From Caldatribacterium sp964426875 (lineage in GTDB: Bacteria; Atribacterota; Atribacteria; Atribacterales; Caldatribacteriaceae), in NCBI GenBank assembly GCA_964426875.1, contig CAYRSB010000017.1:1-46226 (forward strand): a stretch of DNA of 46,226 nt, in the 5' to 3' direction. Of this stretch, positions 24,899 through 33,388 are shown in pieces (within the stretch, counting starts at the first letter, position 1; every line of letters starts with the position of its first letter). Made by a program: the position numbers and the translations under genes. The notes under the pieces were generated by a model. The model made no database searches. It saw only the letters and a program-made list of their open reading frames with translations, and was not told where the DNA came from.

Positions 24899-26264
24899 CA
24901 CCATTGTGGCTCCGGCAACCCCTCTTGGGGTGGGAGCCATCGGCATTGTTCGCTTGAGTGGCCGGGAGGCGATATCCATTGCTTCCCGGCTTTTTCGTGC
25001 CCGCTCGGGCAAAAGAGTTGAGGAGTTCCAGAATTTTCGGATGTACCTGGGGGAGATGATCGACCCTCGAACGGACCGGGCCTTTGACGAGGCTCTCTGT
25101 GTGATCATGCGGGCTCCCAAAAGTTACACCCGGGAGGATGTGGTGGAGTTCCATCTCCACGGAGGGCCACTTGTTGTTCGTAAGGCTCTTGAGGCGTGTC
25201 TTAGGACAGGAGCGCGTCTTGCCCGTCCTGGAGAGTTTACCGAACGGGCCTTTCTGAACGGGCGTATCGACCTTACGCAGGCCGAGGCCGTGGCCTCAAT
25301 TGTTCGAGCCTCTTCGGAAAAGGTCCTCGAGCTTTCTCTGTGCCATCTTGCTGGAGCCTTTGGAGGAAAAATACGGGCGTGGCAAGAGCGCCTCCTTCTT
25401 ATTGAAGCTCACATCGAGGCTTCCTGCGATTTTCCCGATGTTTCCCTGGAGAACGTGGAGGAATTCGTGCAGAAGGAGCTTTTGACGCTATCTTCAGACA
25501 TTGAGGAAGAATTGAGAAAGAGCGAACAGCTCAAGCCCCTGGAAGAAGGGACGCTTGTAGTCATCGTGGGAAAACCCAATGTGGGTAAATCGAGCCTCCT
25601 TAACCTCCTTGTGGGGAAAGAGCGGGCCATCGTCACTCCTTTCCCCGGTACTACCCGGGATGCCATCGAAGAATTTGTCCTTCTTGAGGGATTACCCTTC
25701 CGGTTTGTCGATACGGCCGGCATGCGAAAAAGTGACGACCCTGTGGAGAAAATCGGTGTGGAAAGGGCCAGGGCCTACCTTGAGCGGGCTGATTACGTCA
25801 TCGCCGTTTTTGATCGGAGCCGTCCTCTGGAGGAGGAAGACATAGAGCTCGCTGAACTCGTTCGCTCCCGTCCTCACCTTGTGGTGCTCAACAAAAGCGA
25901 CCTTCCTTCCAGGCTCTCCTTGGAAGAGCTCCAAAAGCTCTACCCCAAAGAACCAATTCTTGAGATCTCAGCTCTCACCGGGGAGGGGAGGGAGATACTC
26001 CTTGAGACCGTGGTACGCTACGTTCAGGATTGCCTTGGTCCGGAGGAAGACCTGTCCCTTCTCACTGCCCGACAGAAAGAAGAACTTCGAAGGATTCTCA
26101 AGATTTGTCGGGAAGCCCTCGAGGCTCTCGAGGGCGACGTGACTCTTGATGTAGTGAGCGTCCTTCTTTCAGAAGCTCTGGCAATAATGAAACGCTTAAC
26201 AGGCGAGAATGTGGATGAAAAGCTTCTCGAGACCCTCTTTTCCCATTTTTGCGTTGGGAAGTGA
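24888..26264 (+). CDS. mnmE: tRNA modification GTPase MnmE
   Basis: With MnmG it makes the cmnm5U group at the tRNA wobble base, complementing the 2-thiolation by MnmA in this window. About 458 residues from GTG 24888 (VKDDTIVAPATPLGVGAIG). Formyl-THF domain, then G1 GKPNVGKSSLL, G2 TTRDAIEE, G3 DTAGMRKSDD, G4 NKSD, and the C-terminal catalytic motif CVGK. GAGG lies 4 bases before the start. mnmG does not follow; instead a parS-type palindrome lies immediately after the stop. Confidence 0.96.
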   Translation: MKDDTIVAPATPLGVGAIGIVRLSGREAISIASRLFRARSGKRVEEFQNFRMYLGEMIDPRTDRAFDEALCVIMRAPKSYTREDVVEFHLHGGPLVVRKALEACLRTGARLARPGEFTERAFLNGRIDLTQAEAVASIVRASSEKVLELSLCHLAGAFGGKIRAWQERLLLIEAHIEASCDFPDVSLENVEEFVQKELLTLSSDIEEELRKSEQLKPLEEGTLVVIVGKPNVGKSSLLNLLVGKERAIVTPFPGTTRDAIEEFVLLEGLPFRFVDTAGMRKSDDPVEKIGVERARAYLERADYVIAVFDRSRPLEEEDIELAELVRSRPHLVVLNKSDLPSRLSLEELQKLYPKEPILEISALTGEGREILLETVVRYVQDCLGPEEDLSLLTARQKEELRRILKICREALEALEGDVTLDVVSVLLSEALAIMKRLTGENVDEKLLETLFSHFCVGK

Positions 26265-26283
26265 ATGTTCCACGTGGAACATT
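26264..26283. other. parS-type ParB binding site 1
   Basis: AATGTTCCACGTGGAACATT is a perfect 20-base palindrome whose 16-base core TGTTCCACGTGGAACA fits the bacterial parS consensus (TGTTNCACGTGNAACA). It fills the space between the convergent mnmE and aldolase genes. An identical copy lies at 29999. ParB loaded at parS segregates the replication origin. Confidence 0.9.
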
Positions 26284-26284
26284 T

Positions 26285-27055
26285 TCAGGAATTAGGAAAC
26301 CTCGTTTTCTGAGACAGCGATGAGACCGCGTTGAGGAAAATTCCGTAATCCGTTCCCAGGGTGAGGAAGTGCACTCCTTTCTGGTGGAAACGCCAGGCCT
26401 CCTCAGGGTTGGGTCCTGCCGCGATGCCTACCAGAACCCCCCTTGTGCGTGCCACGGCAATGATGGTGTCGATAGCCTCTTCGAGCCAGGGATGGTTCAT
26501 CTGTCCCAGTATTCCTAAAGACCCCGACAGGTCCCAGGGCCCCACGAAAATGGCGTCGATGTGAGGAACGCCCAGGATGTCCTCGAGATTTTCTACGGCA
26601 CGAACGTGCTCTATTTGAAGGATACAGAATACTTCCTCATCGGCCCTTTCGAGGTATGTGGTATTCTCCAGTCCATACCAGGAAGCCCGGCGGGGACCAA
26701 ATCCCCGTACGCCCTTTGGGGGATAGAGACAGAAAGAGACGGCTCTCTCGGCATCTTCCCGGCTGAGGATCCAGGGAAACATGACTCCCGGGACTCCTAT
26801 ATCGAGTACCTGTTTGACGTAGAAGGGTTCGTTCCATAGAACCCGCACGATGGGAAAGGTCCTTTCTCCTTTGAGGGCCAGAAGGTGGGGGGTGATATCC
26901 TGAATCCCCAGGGGAGCATGTTCCATGTCAAAGACGAGAAAATCGAAAGGAGCCTTAGCACATATCTCGGTTACGGTGGGGTCGGAAAAGGTGATCCACG
27001 TACCGAGGGCCAGACCGAATTCTTTGATACGTGTGCGGAAATCACTTTGAGTCAC
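26285..27055 (-). CDS. HpcH/HpaI family aldolase
   Basis: About 256 residues. A class II metal-dependent aldolase of 2-keto-3-deoxy acids: FLVFDMEHAPLG, RVLWNEPFYVKQVLDIGVPGVMFPWI (substrate Arg, metal Glu nearby), ILQIEHVRAVENLE and IFVGPWDLSGSLG. It cleaves compounds such as 2-keto-3-deoxy-rhamnonate or hydroxy-ketoheptanedioate to pyruvate and an aldehyde; the true substrate is not visible. GTG 27055 is chosen because GGAGG lies about 9 bases upstream; an ATG at 27085 would overlap rsmG. Confidence 0.88.
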   Translation of the reverse strand: MTQSDFRTRIKEFGLALGTWITFSDPTVTEICAKAPFDFLVFDMEHAPLGIQDITPHLLALKGERTFPIVRVLWNEPFYVKQVLDIGVPGVMFPWILSREDAERAVSFCLYPPKGVRGFGPRRASWYGLENTTYLERADEEVFCILQIEHVRAVENLEDILGVPHIDAIFVGPWDLSGSLGILGQMNHPWLEEAIDTIIAVARTRGVLVGIAAGPNPEEAWRFHQKGVHFLTLGTDYGIFLNAVSSLSQKTRFPNS

Positions 27056-27081
27056 GGGATTTCTCCTCCTCTCGCGCAACA

Positions 27082-27801
27082 TCACAGGGGCCTTTTTTTG
27101 GGCATTCCCGGTCGCCGGGGATATCGAGAAGGAGTGGGAGCTTTTTTTCGAACGATGACGAAATGTGTCGCCCGGGAAGCAAAAGGGATGGGAACGGTCC
27201 TTTGGGCTACTACCTCACAGTGAAGCTCCCTCAGGGCCCCTTCGGCTTCTTCTATCTCCTTGTCTACTTCCCGACCTTTATAGTAGAAGGCAAGCCCTCC
27301 GGGGCGCAGAAAGGGCACGGTGAGCTCCAGTATTTCTCGAAGTTCTCCCACCGCCCGGGATGTGGCATAATCGAATTGTTCTCTCAGCCTGGAGTCGTGG
27401 GCTAAGGTTTCGGCCCGTCCCCTAAAAATGAAAACGTCTTCAAGGGCGAGAAGGCGAACGGTTTCCTCAAGGAAGGAACACTTTTTGATGTTTGCCTCCA
27501 CGAGATAGAGCTTCAGGAGGGGGCGGGCGATTTTCAGGGGAATGCCAGGGATTCCTCCCCCTGTTCCCACATCAACGATTCTTCCCTGGAGAGATAAATC
27601 CTGAAGGGAGAGAACAGAAAGGCTGTCGAGTACGCCGCTGATGAGGATTTCTTCCTCGCTTTTGAAGCCGGTGAGATTGTGGATTCGATTTCCCCGATGG
27701 AGACAAAGGACGAAGCCCAAAATCTGCTCTCTTTGCTCCTCCTCCGCGACAACGCCGAGGTGTTCCAGTCCCTCCTCAAGAATCGTCCTCAATCTGTCCA
27801 C
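27082..27801 (-). CDS. rsmG: 16S rRNA m7G527 methyltransferase
   Basis: 239 residues. HNLTGFKSEEEIL, SAM site IVDVGTGGGIPGIPL, LVEANIKKCSFLEE and YATSRAVGELREIL are the RsmG signatures. It methylates G527 of 16S rRNA. The apparent start GTG 27801 lies within the DnaA-box cluster; no strong ribosome site is seen, so the start is uncertain. Like mnmE it is a classic neighbour of bacterial origins. Confidence 0.94.
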   Translation of the reverse strand: MDRLRTILEEGLEHLGVVAEEEQREQILGFVLCLHRGNRIHNLTGFKSEEEILISGVLDSLSVLSLQDLSLQGRIVDVGTGGGIPGIPLKIARPLLKLYLVEANIKKCSFLEETVRLLALEDVFIFRGRAETLAHDSRLREQFDYATSRAVGELREILELTVPFLRPGGLAFYYKGREVDKEIEEAEGALRELHCEVVAQRTVPIPFASRATHFVIVRKKAPTPSRYPRRPGMPKKRPL

Positions 27802-28001
27802 AGGTTATCCACAGCCTCTTTCTGCTATCTTTTTGAAAAGACCGTTGAACAGTCCGTAAGGGTGCGCTTCGGAAAAAGACGTATTTTCCTTTGCTTTTTC
27901 TCCGGGGCTAAGGCTCCCCAGGCATTCTTTCAAGGAAGAGTATACTGGAAAAGAGAAAGAGTCCACAAGTTATCCACAGGAAAAAGAGAGGGTGTGGATG
28001 A
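27794..28001. other. DnaA-box cluster, candidate replication origin
   Basis: Two perfect DnaA boxes TTATCCACA at 27805-27813 and 27970-27978. Nearby weaker boxes are CTGTCCACA (27794), GAGTCCACA (27958) and the inverse TGTGGATGA (27993-28001). They lie between divergent rsmG and trmI, genes typical of origin regions, and midway between two identical parS sites. A strongly AT-rich unwinding element is not obvious. The cluster also contains the trmI promoter region (TATAAT 28013-28018). Confidence 0.65.
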
Positions 28002-28044
28002 CCTCCCTGGTTTATAATAGAAGAGTTTGGAGGAGGAAGAGAAA

Positions 28045-28854
28045 ATGCCGATTCGTGAGGGGGATCGAGTCTATATATGGCTTGAGGACGGTCGCGACTA
28101 CCTTGTAGAGGTGAAACAGGGTAAGTCTCTGGGAACGCACCTTGGCAACATCGATCTTGGTGAAGCTATAGGGAGAGAATTTGGGGAGTGCCTCCTCACC
28201 TCTTTGGGAAAAAGGGCCTACCTTCTCCAGCCGGGGGTAGTGGAGAACATCTTCCACATGCAGCGGAAGACCCAGATCGTCTATCCCAAGGACCTGGGGT
28301 ACATCCTTCTCATGCTCGACGTTAAAGAGGGGGATCGAGTCATTGATGTGGGGCTCGGAAGTGGTGCCATGTGTGGAGCCCTGGCCCGTCTTGTGGGAGA
28401 GAAAGGAAAGGTTTATGCCTATGAGCGACGGGCAGAATTTGTCACCCTTGCGGAACGCAACCTCCGGGAATGGGGAGTGGTGGATCGAGTTATCATCCGC
28501 CTGCGAGACATTGAAGAGGGGTTTGAAGACGGAGAAGTGGACGCCCTTTTTCTCGACGTTCCGGAGCCCTGGAAATATCTCGGCCAGTGCTGGGAGGCCC
28601 TGCGGGGTGGAGGGAGGATTGCCACTGTTTCTCCCACTGCAGGACAAGTCATGGAGGTGTTACGGGAAATCCACCGTTTACCCTTCCTGGGAGTGAGCGT
28701 CTGGGAGAGCCTTTTTCGGGAATACAAGCCTAACCCTTTAGCCTTTCGCCCCTTTGACCGAATGGTGGCGCATACCACCTACATGATTTTTGCTCGCAAA
28801 GTGCTTCCGGCCGAGGAAACTCGGCACCCTTGCTCGGGTGAGGCAGGCTCTTAG
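28045..28854 (+). CDS. trmI: tRNA (adenine-58-N1)-methyltransferase TrmI
   Basis: 269 residues. A small N-terminal beta domain is followed by the Rossmann methyltransferase fold: YPKDLGYILLMLDV, VIDVGLGSGAMCGALAR, VYAYERRAEFVTLAERN and FLDVPEPWKYL, the D-x-P-x-P catalytic motif of TrmI/Trm61. It makes m1A58 in tRNA, a modification needed for growth at high temperature in thermophiles. GGAGGAGG lies before ATG 28045. Confidence 0.92.
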   Translation: MPIREGDRVYIWLEDGRDYLVEVKQGKSLGTHLGNIDLGEAIGREFGECLLTSLGKRAYLLQPGVVENIFHMQRKTQIVYPKDLGYILLMLDVKEGDRVIDVGLGSGAMCGALARLVGEKGKVYAYERRAEFVTLAERNLREWGVVDRVIIRLRDIEEGFEDGEVDALFLDVPEPWKYLGQCWEALRGGGRIATVSPTAGQVMEVLREIHRLPFLGVSVWESLFREYKPNPLAFRPFDRMVAHTTYMIFARKVLPAEETRHPCSGEAGS

Positions 28855-28865
28855 AAGGTACCTTG

Positions 28866-28890
28866 GGGGCTCACCTTTAGTTTGAGCCCC
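28866..28890. terminator. Weak hairpin after trmI
   Basis: GGGGCTCA (28866-28873) and TGAGCCCC (28883-28890) form an 8-base stem with a 9-base loop between the convergent trmI and oxidoreductase genes. No T-run follows, so termination strength is doubtful. Confidence 0.5.
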
Positions 28891-28922
28891 GGACGAGGTT
28901 CAATGTTTCAAAAGCCCCCTTT

Positions 28923-29948
28923 TTACTCCACCGCGTGTCGCAGGTCCTCAAAGTAGTAGCGCAGGGCGACCACCTCTCCTCGTTTAGCTGATTCTACGGC
29001 GGCGCACACGAGGGCAAAGGTCTTTATGTTGTCAGCCAGAGAAATGGACGGCTCCTTTTGGTTCTTCACCGCTTCGATGAATTCCCGAAGAACAAAAATC
29101 CTTCCATCTGTCTCGTAACGGGGGAAGAGGATTTCCTCGCGCTTTCCATCCTTGGTGATGAAAAAGAGGCGGTCGTCTTCCAGGGCAATTGTTCCCTTTT
29201 CTCCAAAAAAGCGAATGGTTCCGTTCCAGCTCGTCTTGTGTCCCCGACTCACCCAGCTCCCAAAGTACTGCAGGGGAAGGCCGGGGGAAAAGCGGATATT
29301 GCCAAAAGCTACCGCTCCTCCCTGGAAAGGGCTGAAAGAGGGATTGAAGCTTTCCATGTACACCGATTCGGCCTCTTTTCCCAAAACAAAGCGGAGGATG
29401 TCGAAGTGGTGAATGCTCATGTCCTCAAGAAGGGGATATTCCATCTCCATTCTCCACCCTCCCATTTTCCATTCCTGGTGGAATTCGTACGTTCCGTATT
29501 CCACATTACCGCATGGTGCCTCTGCCATAACTTTTTTGAGGGCCTGAATCTCTGGTCGGAAGCGGTAGTTTTGGCTCACCACGTAAACACAGTGGGGATT
29601 CTTCGCCCACAGGGCATAGATTCCAAGGGCATTTTTCCAGTTGTCAGCGAGGGGTTTTTCAGAGAGAACGTGAAGGCCGGCAGAAAGGGCCCTTTCTGCT
29701 ACTTCTCGGTGAACAGAATTGGGGGTAACCACGAGGACGGCCTGGGCCTTGACTTTCTCAAGGGCCTCCTCCAGGGACCTGAAAAATGCTATACCCCGAT
29801 CGCCGAATCTTTTCTGAAAACGCTCCTGGGCCTCTTTTGCGGGATCTACCACGGCATAAAGCTCCACTCCCTCGGTGCGTAAGAGGAGATCCGTCCACCC
29901 CTCCCCGAAAAGGCCAAACCCAGTTTGGATAAAGGTGACACGCTCCAT
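28923..29948 (-). CDS. Gfo/Idh/MocA family oxidoreductase
   Basis: 341 residues. The Rossmann part (FIQTGFGLFGEGW, VVDPAKEAQERF, VVTPNSVHREVAERAL) is followed by SEKPLADNW with the conserved EKP. The C-terminal domain has PLLEDMSIHHFDILRFVLG, with the Asp/His pair. Probable NAD(P)-dependent sugar or polyol dehydrogenase. It stands alone here, so the substrate cannot be deduced. Its upstream region holds a parS-type site shared with the divergent gene. Confidence 0.88.
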   Translation of the reverse strand: MERVTFIQTGFGLFGEGWTDLLLRTEGVELYAVVDPAKEAQERFQKRFGDRGIAFFRSLEEALEKVKAQAVLVVTPNSVHREVAERALSAGLHVLSEKPLADNWKNALGIYALWAKNPHCVYVVSQNYRFRPEIQALKKVMAEAPCGNVEYGTYEFHQEWKMGGWRMEMEYPLLEDMSIHHFDILRFVLGKEAESVYMESFNPSFSPFQGGAVAFGNIRFSPGLPLQYFGSWVSRGHKTSWNGTIRFFGEKGTIALEDDRLFFITKDGKREEILFPRYETDGRIFVLREFIEAVKNQKEPSISLADNIKTFALVCAAVESAKRGEVVALRYYFEDLRHAVE

Positions 29949-29998
29949 GGTCCATCCCTCCTTTCCCCTCTAAGATATCATACCCGGCAGAGAGTGGG

Positions 29999-30018
29999 AA
30001 TGTTCCACGTGGAACATT
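29999..30018. other. parS-type ParB binding site 2
   Basis: Identical in all 20 bases to the palindrome at 26264 (AATGTTCCACGTGGAACATT). It lies in the short space between two divergent genes, about 2.0 kb right of the DnaA-box cluster; the first copy lies about 1.5 kb to the left. Confidence 0.9.
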
Positions 30019-30054
30019 TCTGCTATAATCCCCCAAAAAAAGGAGAGAAAGCAG

Positions 30055-30930
30055 GTGCTTTACGAACTTCTTCAGGAAAAGATTGTGGTCTTTGATGGAG
30101 CTATGGGGACGCAATTGCAAAAGCGTGGTCTCCCCCCCGGCCATCCTCCGGAAGAGTGGAACCTTTCTCACCCTGAGGAGGTTTTGGCCGTTCACAAAAG
30201 CTACGTACAGAGTGGTTCCGACATGGTCCAGACGAATACCTTTGGGGGGAATCGCTATCGCCTCAGACGTTATGGACTTAAAGAGCGCATAAAGGAGATC
30301 AATGAAGCCGCCGTTTTTCTTGCCAGGCAGGCTGCACGGCCAGGTGTACTTCTTGCTGCCTCTGTCGGCCCTTTGGGAGAATTTCTTGAGCCCTTCGGAG
30401 AGCTCTCAAGACACGAGGTCGAAGAGGCCTTTGAGGAGCAGATAGGCATTCTCTATGAAGCGGGGATCCGTATTTTCCACCTGGAGACCTTCGGCTTCAC
30501 CGGGGAAGCTCTTCTGGCCCTGGAGGTAGTGGAGAGGGTCGGTGGAGAAGCCGTGGTGAGTTTCACCTTCGAGGCGAGGGGCGATGGGCGCTGTGTCACC
30601 CTCATGGGGGAGGAACCTCAGGCGGTGGCGCGGCTTTTCCGGGATAAAAAAGTGGTTTTGGGGGCCAACTGTGGTACGGGTATCAAAGAAGCCCTGTGCA
30701 TCTTTGAAGGGTACCGAAAGGAACACCCCGGTCCCTTCTCGGCGAAGCCCAATGCCGGGATGCCTCGCCTGGAAGGAGAGCAGGTGGTCTACGATGAGAC
30801 ACCGGAAGACTTTTCGGCCTTGGCCCCCCGACTCTTGGAGATGGGAGTACGCCTTATAGGAGGCTGTTGTGGAACTCACGAGGGCCACATAGCTGCCCTG
30901 CGTCGGGTTGTGGATGGCTTCATGGGGTAA
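30055..30930 (+). CDS. Homocysteine S-methyltransferase family protein
   Basis: 291 residues matching the zinc-dependent homocysteine-binding barrel of MetH/BHMT: VVFDGAMGTQLQKRG, DMVQTNTFGGNRYRL, GANCGTGIKEAL (first zinc Cys) and RLIGGCCGTHEGHI (the Cys-Cys pair). Start is GTG 30055 behind AAAGGAG. It stands alone without the folate or B12 domains of MetH, so it may use S-methylmethionine or a separate methyl carrier to form methionine. It ends 11 bases inside the convergent radical SAM gene. Confidence 0.9.
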   Translation: MLYELLQEKIVVFDGAMGTQLQKRGLPPGHPPEEWNLSHPEEVLAVHKSYVQSGSDMVQTNTFGGNRYRLRRYGLKERIKEINEAAVFLARQAARPGVLLAASVGPLGEFLEPFGELSRHEVEEAFEEQIGILYEAGIRIFHLETFGFTGEALLALEVVERVGGEAVVSFTFEARGDGRCVTLMGEEPQAVARLFRDKKVVLGANCGTGIKEALCIFEGYRKEHPGPFSAKPNAGMPRLEGEQVVYDETPEDFSALAPRLLEMGVRLIGGCCGTHEGHIAALRRVVDGFMG

Positions 30931-31669
30931 CCCTTTCCCGATGAAGAGGATGAATGACCTCTCCTCCTAAGAATCGGGCAATTTCCTGGAGCTTTTCTGG
31001 GGAGGGAGCACGCACCCACTCACAGGCCGGTCGACGATCCACGGTATTGATGTGGACCTTGTCGGGAGAAAGGCGAACGATGTGCTCTTTGAGGGCCTGG
31101 AGCTCTCTTTGGTTGTCGTTGACCCCCTCGACGATGAACACTTCCAGCCAGATCTCCCTGGGGAAATTTTTTCGCAATAGAGAAAGGCCCCTGAGGTGTT
31201 CCTGAAGGGTGAGGGAAGGGAAGGGCCGGTTAATGTACGCAAAGGTTTCCTCGTGCCCGGCATCAAGGGAGGGAATGACAATGTCGATTCCCTGAACTTC
31301 AGAGAGCAGCCTCTCATCCTGGGCAAAGAGCGTACCGTTGGTTATGAGAACTATGCGTTCCTCTGGAAATATCTTTTTCGCAGCGCGAGCAATCTCTCCG
31401 AAACAAAGATGCAGCGTCGGTTCACCCCATCCGGCAAAGGTGACACAGGACGGAGGGTTCCCCCGAAGACGCAGTGCCGCCTCTTTGAGGGTCTCGATGA
31501 CTACGTCGGTTGAGAGGTATTCCTTTCTCTCTTGGACAGGGTTTGTGGTGGCTCCACACTCACAGTAGATGCAGTCGAGGTTACAGGTCTTGTAAGGAAC
31601 GAGGTTAATTCCCAAAGACCATCCCAGTCTTCTGGAGAGAATCGGTCCAAAAACACACTGTTTGCGCAA
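30920..31669 (-). CDS. Radical SAM protein
   Basis: 249 residues. The cluster motif is KTCNLDCIYCECG (C-x3-C-x2-C, about residues 28-36). TFAGWGEPTLH, LITNGTLF and VFIVEGVNDNQRELQ follow the SAM radical barrel. A short C-terminal part may recognise the substrate. It belongs to the uncharacterised class annotated only as radical SAM; no leader peptide or partner lies next to it. Confidence 0.88.
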   Translation of the reverse strand: MRKQCVFGPILSRRLGWSLGINLVPYKTCNLDCIYCECGATTNPVQERKEYLSTDVVIETLKEAALRLRGNPPSCVTFAGWGEPTLHLCFGEIARAAKKIFPEERIVLITNGTLFAQDERLLSEVQGIDIVIPSLDAGHEETFAYINRPFPSLTLQEHLRGLSLLRKNFPREIWLEVFIVEGVNDNQRELQALKEHIVRLSPDKVHINTVDRRPACEWVRAPSPEKLQEIARFLGGEVIHPLHRERVTP

Positions 31670-31687
31670 GGTCTTTCCTTCTTTCCC

Positions 31688-32242
31688 TTAGAGGTGTTCG
31701 AGAAAGATTTTTAACCCTATGAGGGTGATGACTATTCCCCCAATGACCTCAGGTTTTGAGAATATCCTTTTCTCTCTCATCCGGTGCCCGAAGGAAACCC
31801 CAAAGTACGTCATGGAGAAGGCAAATATTCCGATAATCAGGGCCTCAAAAAACACCCCTCCCCGCCAGAGAGCAAAAGAAAAACCCACGGCCAGGGCATC
31901 GAGACTTGTGGCTAAAGAGGCCACAAAAAGGGGTAGACCCCGGCTGAGATCGATGAGGGTCTCGGAATTCTTCCGGGTGAAACCCTCAAGAATCATTTTC
32001 GCCCCCACCAGAGAGAGGATTCCCGGGACGATGAAGTGGTCGAAAGAGTGTACGAGCCGGGCCACCCGTTCTCCAGCGAAGAAGCCCAAAAGGGGCATAA
32101 AAAACTGAAATCCCCCAAAAGATAGAGAGAGGCGCAGCTTTGCCCCCAGAGGACACGCTCTCTGGCACATCCCGAAGGCCATGGCCACCGAAAAAGCGTC
32201 AAGCCCAAGTCCAAAGGCAAGAAGAAGAAGTTCCACACCCAT
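31688..32242 (-). CDS. mntP: Manganese efflux pump MntP
   Basis: 184 residues with six predicted membrane segments in two repeats, each with a conserved acidic motif: GLGLDAFSVAM in the first and ATSLDALAVGF in the second. These aspartates bind Mn(II) for export. A TATAAT at 32265-32260 leaves only a short leader before ATG 32242. No yybP-ykoY manganese riboswitch precedes it. Confidence 0.93.
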   Translation of the reverse strand: MGVELLLLAFGLGLDAFSVAMAFGMCQRACPLGAKLRLSLSFGGFQFFMPLLGFFAGERVARLVHSFDHFIVPGILSLVGAKMILEGFTRKNSETLIDLSRGLPLFVASLATSLDALAVGFSFALWRGGVFFEALIIGIFAFSMTYFGVSFGHRMREKRIFSKPEVIGGIVITLIGLKIFLEHL

Positions 32243-32274
32243 GGCAAAAACCTCTGTGGATTATAGCACTTTCC

Positions 32275-33207
32275 CTAAAAATATGTTATCCCCACCTTCA
32301 AAAGGGGTATAACGAGAGCGCTTGCGGCGGTGGTTGCCGCAATCATGCCCGTGGCGTACTCGTAATCGGCATGGTAAAGGCGGGCAAGGATTGAAGATTG
32401 CATCATAACGGGCATTGCCGACATCACCACGAAGACCTCTTGCATGAGTTCTGAAAGGGGAAAGACCCGAGCAACAAGCAGGACGAAAAGGGGGGAAAAG
32501 AAAAAGCGTCCCAAAAGCACGAAGAAGAGGTCTTTGCCCGGGCGCAAACCCCTTATATCCATCGTGGTCCCCACACACAGAAGAGAAAGGGGGGTGGTGA
32601 GACTGCCGATGAGACGGCTACTTTCGAAAACTATCGGAGGAAGTGAAATGCCCCGGAGAACGAGAAGAACTCCTACAAAGAAGGCCACGAAGGGAGGGTT
32701 GAAGATTCTTTTGGCCGTCTCGGCGAGAGAGATTCTCCCTTTTTCTCCTGAGGCGGCTATCCCCAGAGCCCCAAAAGTCCAGAAAAGGGTAGTGTTCACC
32801 ATGTAGTAGAGGAGAACGTAAGGGATGGCCTTTTCGCCGAAAAGGGTCTGACACACCGGAAGTCCCACGAAAATGGTGTTGGAGAGGGAAAAAGCCACAA
32901 CGAATATGCCCCGCTGATGGTGAGGGATGCGAAGGACATGCCCCAGAAAGAGCCCCAGGGCATAGGTAAGGAGCATAGACGAAAGGGGTACCGGAAGCCC
33001 CCCGGAGAGGCGCAAGAGGCTTTCCCGGGTGAAGTTTGTGGTGATGTTCACCACCATGTAAGGGGGGAGAGCCACGTAGACCACGAGACGGGCCAGGAAT
33101 TCTGATTCTTCCTTCCTAATCCACTTCCCTCGCGCCAGAGCGTACCCCAGACCTAAGAGGACGAGAACAACAAGAATTCCTCGAGCAGCTTCAAGAAACG
33201 TGGCCAC
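32275..33207 (-). CDS. AEC family transporter (auxin efflux carrier type)
   Basis: 310 residues with about ten membrane helices in two halves. LPPYMVVNITTNFT and FSLSNTIFVGLPV in the first half are typical, with NTIFVGLP at the crossover; MPVMMQSSILARLY is in the second half. Bacterial members export malate, malonate or other acids, but substrate cannot be told from sequence. GGAGGAGAAAAGTGGCC leads into ATG 33207, with TATAAT at 33236-33231. Confidence 0.88.
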   Translation of the reverse strand: MATFLEAARGILVVLVLLGLGYALARGKWIRKEESEFLARLVVYVALPPYMVVNITTNFTRESLLRLSGGLPVPLSSMLLTYALGLFLGHVLRIPHHQRGIFVVAFSLSNTIFVGLPVCQTLFGEKAIPYVLLYYMVNTTLFWTFGALGIAASGEKGRISLAETAKRIFNPPFVAFFVGVLLVLRGISLPPIVFESSRLIGSLTTPLSLLCVGTTMDIRGLRPGKDLFFVLLGRFFFSPLFVLLVARVFPLSELMQEVFVVMSAMPVMMQSSILARLYHADYEYATGMIAATTAASALVIPLLKVGITYF

Positions 33208-33388
33208 TTTTCTCCTCCCTTGTTCCCTCTATTATAGCCTGTAGAACTCAGAAAAGAAGGAGGGGTACCCCCAAAGTGGTCCCTTCAAGAAAAGTAGCCC
33301 GCCATGGGTTCTTCAGGGCTTCCTCAATCCGGTATCAAGGGGTGGCAAAGACAGAGGGGCTGGGGAGAAGAGCACACCTCACTTCCTT

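Noticed and set aside
29949..30054. SAM or B12 riboswitch before the homocysteine methyltransferase gene
   Set aside because: The gap is about 100 bases, holds the parS-type site and lacks the conserved riboswitch core sequences.
33262..33271. Palindrome GGGGTACCCC in the gap before the AEC gene
   Set aside because: Too short and isolated to call an operator or terminator; no T-run or partner copy.
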